DNA of 64,000 bases from Aldehydirespirator sp963667505 (lineage in GTDB: Bacteria; Actinomycetota; Acidimicrobiia; Acidimicrobiales; Aldehydirespiratoraceae): positions 1,178,001-1,242,000 of the forward strand of contig OY763490.2 in assembly GCA_963667505.2 (NCBI GenBank), written 5' to 3'. Made by a program: the position numbers and the translations under genes. The number at the start of each line of letters is the position of its first letter. Position 1 is the first letter of the stretch. This document shows positions 58,802-64,000 of the stretch, piece by piece. The notes below the pieces were generated by a model. That model saw only the letters and a list, made by a program, of their open reading frames with translations, was not told where the DNA came from and did not search any database.

Positions 58802-59728
58802 ATGAAGCCGCCGAGATTCGCCTACCACGCCCCGCAGACCCTGTCGGAACTGCTCGAGACCCTGAGCGCGGCCAGCGACGAAGCTGTCCTGTTGGCGGGC
58901 GGGCAGAGCCTGCTGCCGATGCTCAACCTTCGGCTGGCCGCCCCGAGCCATGTCATCGATCTCGGCCGAGTTCCGGGGCTTGACTCCGTCGACGGCCCCG
59001 GCAATCCCGACGGCCCCGACGGCAGCGTCGGCCCCGGCAATCCCGACAGCCGCGACGGCAGCGTCGAAGTCGGCGCGATGGTCACTCACCGCCGTCTGGA
59101 GACCGACCCGGTGGTGGCCGCGTCGGCGCCGCTCGCGACACGCGCCGCGGGGTTCGTCGGCTACCGCGCCATCCGCAACCGCGGCACCGTCGGCGGCAGC
59201 GTCGCGCACGCCGATCCGGCGGCGGAATGGCCCATCGTGCTGCTGGCCCTCGACGGCGATGTCGGCCTGGCCTCCGTACACGGCCGGCGCCGCGTCGCCG
59301 CAGAGGACTTCTTCGAGTCGGTGTACACCACCGCCAGACGACCCGACGAGGTCGTGACATCTCTGAGCTTCAGCGTTCGCTTCGCCCGCTGCTGGGGGTT
59401 CTCGGAGTTCCAGCGGCGTGTCGGCGACTTCGCGACGGTCGCGGTAGCGGTCGCGTGCGTGGTGGAGTCCCGAGAGGTCGTCGAGGCGCGCGTCGCCATC
59501 GCGGGAGTGGCGGACCGCCCGGTGCGATGCCGCGAAGCGGAGGCTGCCCTCACCGCACGGTCGCGCACCGCCGCAGTCGACGCCGCCGATGCGGCCTGCG
59601 ACTCGATCGAGCCGATCAGCGACATCCACGGATCGTCAGCGTTCCGCAAGAGGCTCGTCCACGCCGAGACCCGACGCGCCGCGCATCAAGCCCTGACAGG
59701 CCACGGCACAGGTGCTGGCGATGGTTGA
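58802..59728 (+). CDS. Molybdenum hydroxylase, FAD-binding medium subunit (CoxM-like)
   Basis: 308 residues after a GGAGGG site. FAD-binding motifs 'AGGQSLLPMLNLRLA' near 35 and 'TVGGSVAHADPAAEWP' near 130; the CoxM/XDH C-terminal domain follows. It carries electrons from the 2Fe-2S subunit to an acceptor. A Gly/Pro/Asp insert at about 65-88 comes from a 36-bp tandem duplication. First gene of the three-subunit operon; its stop overlaps the next start. Confidence 0.9.
   Translation: MKPPRFAYHAPQTLSELLETLSAASDEAVLLAGGQSLLPMLNLRLAAPSHVIDLGRVPGLDSVDGPGNPDGPDGSVGPGNPDSRDGSVEVGAMVTHRRLETDPVVAASAPLATRAAGFVGYRAIRNRGTVGGSVAHADPAAEWPIVLLALDGDVGLASVHGRRRVAAEDFFESVYTTARRPDEVVTSLSFSVRFARCWGFSEFQRRVGDFATVAVAVACVVESREVVEARVAIAGVADRPVRCREAEAALTARSRTAAVDAADAACDSIEPISDIHGSSAFRKRLVHAETRRAAHQALTGHGTGAGDG
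58994..59065 (+). repeat. 36-bp tandem duplication within the medium-subunit gene
   Basis: Units 58994-59029 and 59030-59065 differ at two positions. They add a Pro/Gly/Asp-rich loop to the FAD domain. Confidence 0.85.
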
Positions 59729-60212
59729 GATCTCGCTCAGCGTCAACGGCGAACCCACCACAGCGGACGTGGACCCGCGCCTGCTGCTAGCAGACTTCCT
59801 GCGTCACGACTTGGGCTTGACCGGCACCCATGTGGGCTGCGAGCACGGCTACTGCGGTGCCTGCACCGTGCTCGTGGACGGCGCCACGGCGCGGTCCTGC
59901 ATCACGCTCGCCGTGCAGGCCCACCAACGACAGGTGGACACCGTCGAGTCGCTCGCACCCGACGGCGGGTTGCACCCCGTGCAGCAGGCGTTCAAAGACT
60001 GCCACGGGCTGCAGTGCGGATTCTGTACTCCGGGGCTGCTGATGAGCGTGGTGGAGTTGGCCGCCACGGACCCCGGCTGCGGCCGCGACGAGATCCGCGA
60101 GCACCTCGCCGGGAACGTGTGCCGCTGCACCGGCTACCACCACATCGTCGACGCCGTCGAAGCGGCCCTCAACAGCCTCCGGAGCCTCGGGGGTCAAGCC
60201 GATGGAAGCTGA
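59721..60212 (+). CDS. Molybdenum hydroxylase, 2Fe-2S small subunit (CoxS-like)
   Basis: 163 residues from the ATG at 59721 (GTG at 59712 is an alternative). Plant-type cluster: Cys40, Cys45, Cys48 and Cys60. Second cluster: Cys99, Cys102, Cys134 and Cys136 ('QCGFCTPG', 'NVCRCTGYH'). Moves electrons from the molybdenum site to FAD. Overlaps both neighbours. Confidence 0.93.
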   Translation: MVEISLSVNGEPTTADVDPRLLLADFLRHDLGLTGTHVGCEHGYCGACTVLVDGATARSCITLAVQAHQRQVDTVESLAPDGGLHPVQQAFKDCHGLQCGFCTPGLLMSVVELAATDPGCGRDEIREHLAGNVCRCTGYHHIVDAVEAALNSLRSLGGQADGS

Positions 60213-62664
60213 CCAGGCGCCTCGCTACTTCGGGGCGAGAGTGGCGCGCCGCCAAGACGACAGGCTGCTGTGCGGCCAGGGCCGCTACGTCGCCGACATC
60301 GACCCTCCGGGGGCTCTCGCCGCGAAGTTCGTGCGCTCCTACGAGGCCCACGCCGCGGTGGCAGGCGTCGACGTCGAAGCGGCCGCAGCCGCGCCGGGTG
60401 TGCGGGCAGTGTTCGTCGGCGAGGACTTCGCCGACGTCGAGATCCGCTGCGTGTCGAGCTACACCGCCTTCCAGGAGTCGGCTCAGCCGATCCTCGCCGT
60501 GGACCGTGTCCGGCATGTGGGCGAGGCGCTCGCCATGGTCGTCGCCGACGACGAGTACCTCGCGGAGGACGCCTCCGAGATGGTGGTCGCCGATCTCGAC
60601 CCGCTGCCCGCCGCGGTCGACATCGACGCCGCCCTCGACGAGGCGTGCGCTCCCTTGCATCCCGGATGGAGGGACAACGCGTTCGTGCGCAGACAGGCCA
60701 CGACCGACGGATTCGACGAGGCCAGTTCGTGTGCGCCGCACCAGGTGTCCATCGATCTGCACAACGCCCGCCACAGCGGCATCCCCATGGAGAACCGGGC
60801 GTGCGTCGCCGAGCACGACAAGGGCACCGGCAGGTTCCGGCTCCACACCACAACCCAGATCCCGCATCTCGTGCGAGCCGGCCTGTCTTGGGCGCTGGCC
60901 GTGCCCGAGAGCCGCATCCAGGTGATCGCCCCCGACGTCGGCGGCGGATTCGGGGTGAAGGCCCAGCTGTACCCCGAGGAGGTGGCCTGCTGCCTCGCGG
61001 CGCAGCGGCTCGACCGGCCCGTCAAATGGGTCGAGGACCGCCGCGAGCACTTCGTGGCCGCGCACCACTCCCGAGAGCACCGCCACCATGTGACCGGTTA
61101 CTTCGACGACGACGGCACGATCCTCGCTCTCGAAGCCGACATAGCCGTCGACATGGGCGCATACTCCGTGTTCCCGTGGACATCCACCATGGACGGCGGG
61201 ATGGCCATGGGCATCCTGCCGGGCCCCTACCGGATCCGCGAGTACTCGGTCGCGTCGACGTCGGTCTGCACCAACAAGACCCCCTACGGCGCGTACAGAG
61301 GGGTCGCCCGTCCGGCGGCGTGCTTCTCGATCGAGCGGCTAATCGACCAGGTAGCCCGTCACCTCGGCCTCGGCCGCGCCGAGATCCGCCACCGCAACCT
61401 GCTTCGAAGCGGCGACTATCCGTGGCGCTCCCCGTCGGGGCTCGTCTACGACAGCGGATCGCTGGTCGAGTCGCTCGACGCGGTGCTGGAGCTCGGCGAC
61501 GTCGGGGGCCTGCTCGAGTGCCAGGCCGAAGCCCGCGCCGCGGGCCGGTTGACGGGGGTCGGGCTCGCCGTGTTCACCGAGCAGACCGCCCACACCACCG
61601 AGGAGTTCAAACAGCGGGGCGTTCCGATCGTGTTCGGCTACGAGACCGCCAAAGTGCGCCTCGACGCGTCCGGCACCGCGGTGGTGTCGGCGTCGATACA
61701 CGACCACGGACAGGGCCTCGAGACCACTCTGGCGCAGGTCGCGGCCGACCGGCTCGGACTGGACCTCGAACAGGTCCGCGTCGAGTACGGCGACACCGAG
61801 CAGGTCGCCTACGGCGCCGGCACCTTCGCCAGTCGCTCAGCGGTGCTCGCGGGCGGCGCGGTGACCAGAGCAGCCGACGAGGTCGCGGAAACGCTGCGGC
61901 AGGTCGCGGCCCACGTCCTCGAAGCAGCCCCGGCCGACATCTTGATCGGAGCCGGCCGGGCCTCGGTGGTCGGCAGCCCGAGCCGGTTCGTCGAGACGAG
62001 CGAGCTGTGCCGGCTCGTCTACCAGCGCCCCGAACGGCTCCCCGAGGGCGTCGAACCGCGCCTGGAGGCCACCCGGACATACGACGCGCATCCCGGGACG
62101 GGCGCCTACACCAACGCCGCCCATCTCGCGTCGATCGAGATCGACGCGCTGACCGGCAAGACGAAGCTGCTGAGCTACGCCGTCGTAGAGGACTGCGGCC
62201 CGATGATCAACCCGACGATCGTCGAGGGGCAGATCTTCGGCGGGGTGGCCCAGGGCATCGGCACCGCGCTGTTCGAGGAGTTCCTCTACGACGACGCCGG
62301 CCAGCCGCTGTGCACCACGTTCGCGGACTACCTGGTCCCGTTGATGAGCGACATCCCGGACTTCCGGGTCGCTCACCTCCAGACACCGTCGCCGCACACC
62401 ATCGGCGGGCTCAAGGGCATGGGCGAGGGCGGCGCGATCGCTCCGGGCGCGGTGATCGCCTCCGCGGTGGAGGACGCCCTGTCGCACTTGGGGGAGGTCA
62501 CCGTCAACCGGCTCCCGCTTACCCCCGAACGGGTCCTCGCCCTCATCGACGAAGCCACCGACATGGGAGCCGTCGACAGGGACGAAGCCACCGACAAGGG
62601 AGCCGTCGACAAGGACAAAGCCAACGACAGGGACGAAGCCACCGACAAGGGAGTCAAGACATGA
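60202..62664 (+). CDS. Molybdenum hydroxylase, catalytic large subunit (CoxL-like, not a CO dehydrogenase)
   Basis: 820 residues. Molybdopterin-binding motifs 'DVGGGFGVK' (245-253) and later 'GGLKGMGEGGAIAP' with the catalytic Glu. The active-site loop is 'AYRGVARP' (364-371). Form I CO dehydrogenases carry a Cys-containing loop (AYXCSFR); this one has none, so it is a different hydroxylase, perhaps for a heteroaromatic ring or aldehyde. It ends in a 33-bp repeat that gives an Asp/Lys/Ala-rich tail. Probable operon with the three genes around it. Confidence 0.9.
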   Translation: MEADQAPRYFGARVARRQDDRLLCGQGRYVADIDPPGALAAKFVRSYEAHAAVAGVDVEAAAAAPGVRAVFVGEDFADVEIRCVSSYTAFQESAQPILAVDRVRHVGEALAMVVADDEYLAEDASEMVVADLDPLPAAVDIDAALDEACAPLHPGWRDNAFVRRQATTDGFDEASSCAPHQVSIDLHNARHSGIPMENRACVAEHDKGTGRFRLHTTTQIPHLVRAGLSWALAVPESRIQVIAPDVGGGFGVKAQLYPEEVACCLAAQRLDRPVKWVEDRREHFVAAHHSREHRHHVTGYFDDDGTILALEADIAVDMGAYSVFPWTSTMDGGMAMGILPGPYRIREYSVASTSVCTNKTPYGAYRGVARPAACFSIERLIDQVARHLGLGRAEIRHRNLLRSGDYPWRSPSGLVYDSGSLVESLDAVLELGDVGGLLECQAEARAAGRLTGVGLAVFTEQTAHTTEEFKQRGVPIVFGYETAKVRLDASGTAVVSASIHDHGQGLETTLAQVAADRLGLDLEQVRVEYGDTEQVAYGAGTFASRSAVLAGGAVTRAADEVAETLRQVAAHVLEAAPADILIGAGRASVVGSPSRFVETSELCRLVYQRPERLPEGVEPRLEATRTYDAHPGTGAYTNAAHLASIEIDALTGKTKLLSYAVVEDCGPMINPTIVEGQIFGGVAQGIGTALFEEFLYDDAGQPLCTTFADYLVPLMSDIPDFRVAHLQTPSPHTIGGLKGMGEGGAIAPGAVIASAVEDALSHLGEVTVNRLPLTPERVLALIDEATDMGAVDRDEATDKGAVDKDKANDRDEATDKGVKT
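62548..62660 (+). repeat. 33-bp tandem repeats at the end of the large-subunit gene
   Basis: Units at 62548-62580 and 62581-62613, followed by a rearranged third copy to about 62660. They encode 'DEATDxGAVDx' units beyond the last conserved residue of the enzyme. Confidence 0.85.
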
Positions 62665-64000
62665 GGGTCTCGCTGATCCAGATGCCCGCAGAGGGCTCCG
62701 CCGCGTCGCCGGATCCGGCCCACTTCGTGCGCGGATGGGTCAACGCGGCCGAGGGCTCCGACCTGATCGTGTTGCCGGAGATGTGGCATCCCGGCTACTT
62801 CGCGTTCGACCGGTACGCGGAAGCCGCCGAAGACACCCCCGCACTCTGGGAGGCGCTGTCCGAGACCGCCGCCGAGGTCGGGGCGTGCCTGCACGCGGGG
62901 TCGCTGGTGGAGGCCGACGGCGGGCGTCTCCACAACACGTCGGTGCTGTTCGGCCCCGACGGCGCAGAGCTCGCCCGATACCGCAAGATGCACCTGTTCG
63001 GCTTCGACAGCCAAGAGCAGCGGCTGCTGAGCCCCGGCGATGACGCAGTGGTCGCCGACACGCCGCTGGGACGTCTGGGCATGGCGGTCTGCTACGACCT
63101 GCGCTTCCCCGAACTGTTCCGGCGAATGACCGAACTCGGCGCGGTCGGGTTCATCGTCGCGTCGGCCTGGCCGCATCCCCGCGTCGAGGCGTGGAACACC
63201 CTGCTTCGAGCCAGGGCGATCGAGAACCAGGCGTTCGTGTTCGCCTGCAACGGTGTCGGGGCGACCGGCCGGGGATCGGTGCTGTGCGGCCGGTCGGCTG
63301 TCATCGATCCGTGGGGCGTCACCGTGACGTCTCTCGGTGACGATCCCGGCTACGCCTCGGCGCCGGTCCGGATCTCCGACGCCGCCAACGCTCGCAGCCG
63401 CTTCCCCGCGCTCGCCGACCGCCGGCTGCTGGCGGACCCCGACAACGACTTGGTGTTCCGCCGGGAGGACGGCACCGCCCTGCGGTTCAGCGCGAAGCGT
63501 GTGATCCTCGCCGGCTACACGGCACGGGACACCGAAGCCACCGCCGCCTACATCGCCAAACTCGAAGCCGAGGGGATCGCGCCGCCCGACGAGGTGCCCT
63601 CCTATTTCACGGTAGGCGCCGACCGGTTGACCACCGCCGACCGCATCGAGGTCGTCTCCGCGGCGTCGTGCGGCGAGGTCGAGTTCGCGCTGCTCGTGGA
63701 CCGCGACGAGATCTGGGTGGCGGTCGCGTCGGACCACACCGACCGGGACCTCGAGACAGTCAACATCACCGCCTCGAAGCAGAACTGCCCGAAAGTGCTG
63801 TCAGCCACGGTGTGGCGGCTCCACGACGTCGAGGACCACTGGGACGAACTGGTCTTCGAGGCCCGAAGCCCCGCCGGAAGCCCGCACTGCTACCAGACGG
63901 GTCCGGTGGCCGCGCTGCGATCCCCGCACGAACTGCTCGACCTCGTCGAGAGCCGCTTCGGCGCACCCATGGCCGGAACCGTCGTGTTGTCCGGAACCGT
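62661..64000 (+). CDS. Nitrilase-superfamily hydrolase fused to a DUF2848 domain (3' end outside window)
   Basis: At least 446 residues; the frame is open to the right edge. Starts at an ATG inside the large-subunit stop (ATGA). N-terminal carbon-nitrogen hydrolase with the Glu40-Lys109-Cys144 triad ('LPEMWHPGY', 'RYRKMHLFG', 'AVCYDLRFPEL'). From about 272 to the edge the sequence follows DUF2848: 'YFTVGADRLTTADRIEV', 'ASDHTDRDLETVNI', 'SKQNCPKVLSATVWRL', 'CYQTGPVAAL'. The two families are normally separate proteins. Suggested role: opening or deaminating the hydroxylase product. The fusion is seen directly in one frame. Confidence 0.85.
   Translation, partial: MRVSLIQMPAEGSAASPDPAHFVRGWVNAAEGSDLIVLPEMWHPGYFAFDRYAEAAEDTPALWEALSETAAEVGACLHAGSLVEADGGRLHNTSVLFGPDGAELARYRKMHLFGFDSQEQRLLSPGDDAVVADTPLGRLGMAVCYDLRFPELFRRMTELGAVGFIVASAWPHPRVEAWNTLLRARAIENQAFVFACNGVGATGRGSVLCGRSAVIDPWGVTVTSLGDDPGYASAPVRISDAANARSRFPALADRRLLADPDNDLVFRREDGTALRFSAKRVILAGYTARDTEATAAYIAKLEAEGIAPPDEVPSYFTVGADRLTTADRIEVVSAASCGEVEFALLVDRDEIWVAVASDHTDRDLETVNITASKQNCPKVLSATVWRLHDVEDHWDELVFEARSPAGSPHCYQTGPVAALRSPHELLDLVESRFGAPMAGTVVLSGT

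Noticed and set aside
60202..62664. Form I carbon monoxide dehydrogenase
   Set aside because: The active-site loop lacks the cysteine-containing AYXCSFR signature; it reads AYRGVARP.
1..64000. tRNA or rRNA genes, insertion sequences, prophage genes
   Set aside because: No tRNA T-loop motif in a cloverleaf context, no rRNA, no transposase or integrase frame was recognised in any gap.

Overview
This 64 kb window is high-GC throughout (about two thirds G+C or more by eye) and reads as a chromosomal segment of an actinobacterium, most likely a member of or near the class Acidimicrobiia. Several features support this. There is a MtrA/MtrB/LpqB-type signalling cassette, a division cluster with sepF, yggT and a DivIVA/Wag31-like gene but no ftsA, a MshD-type mycothiol synthase, a bacterial proteasome activator (Bpa), menaquinone genes, and very frequent GTG starts with ATGA/GTGA stop-start overlaps. 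Placement at class level is an inference.

Layout. 1-6.5 kb: the end of a ROK sugar kinase, a 6-phosphofructokinase, the lpqB-mtrB-mtrA group on the minus strand, DNA polymerase IV and a DUF3040 membrane protein. 6.5-11.1 kb: a minus-strand MoxR ATPase / DUF58 / transglutaminase operon, separated from its convergent neighbour by three tandem 35-bp hairpin units. 11.3-12.9 kb: a conserved small protein, an HNH nuclease and a lipoate-ligase-like protein. 13.1-34.2 kb: the division and cell-wall (dcw) cluster, in the order mraZ, rsmH, ftsL-like, ftsI, murE, mraY, murD, ftsW, murG, murC, murB, ftsQ, ftsZ, pgeF, yggS, sepF, yggT, divIVA, dksA-like, lspA, rluD. murF and ftsA are absent from it. sepF carries an apparent one-base frameshift, and the gap between mraZ and rsmH holds a 25-bp inverted repeat.

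34.3-39.5 kb is the most unusual part, a compatible-solute locus. A BCCT transporter and a stand-alone glycine-betaine/proline-type binding protein are transcribed away from a minus-strand gene. That gene encodes a binding domain of the same type fused to a glutamate-receptor-like potassium channel with a TVGYGD filter. All six tryptophans compared between the binding protein and the channel's extracellular domain are conserved, which suggests a potassium channel that senses an osmolyte.

39.5-48.9 kb: an Rrf2 regulator, a phosphodiesterase, bpa, dnaE, an unknown protein, a nitroreductase, and a Zn-ribbon protein/thiolase pair. 48.9-50.1 kb is a decay island with a PIN-domain remnant, an intact vapBC-type toxin-antitoxin pair and other gene fragments. 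50.1-56.7 kb: a YyaL-type protein, an orphan response regulator, menA, a YbaK-like deacylase, menG, a membrane protein and mshD. 56.8-64 kb: a probable catabolic locus with a GntR regulator, a divergent luciferase-like monooxygenase, a three-subunit molybdenum hydroxylase (medium, small and large subunits) and a nitrilase-DUF2848 fusion that runs off the right edge.
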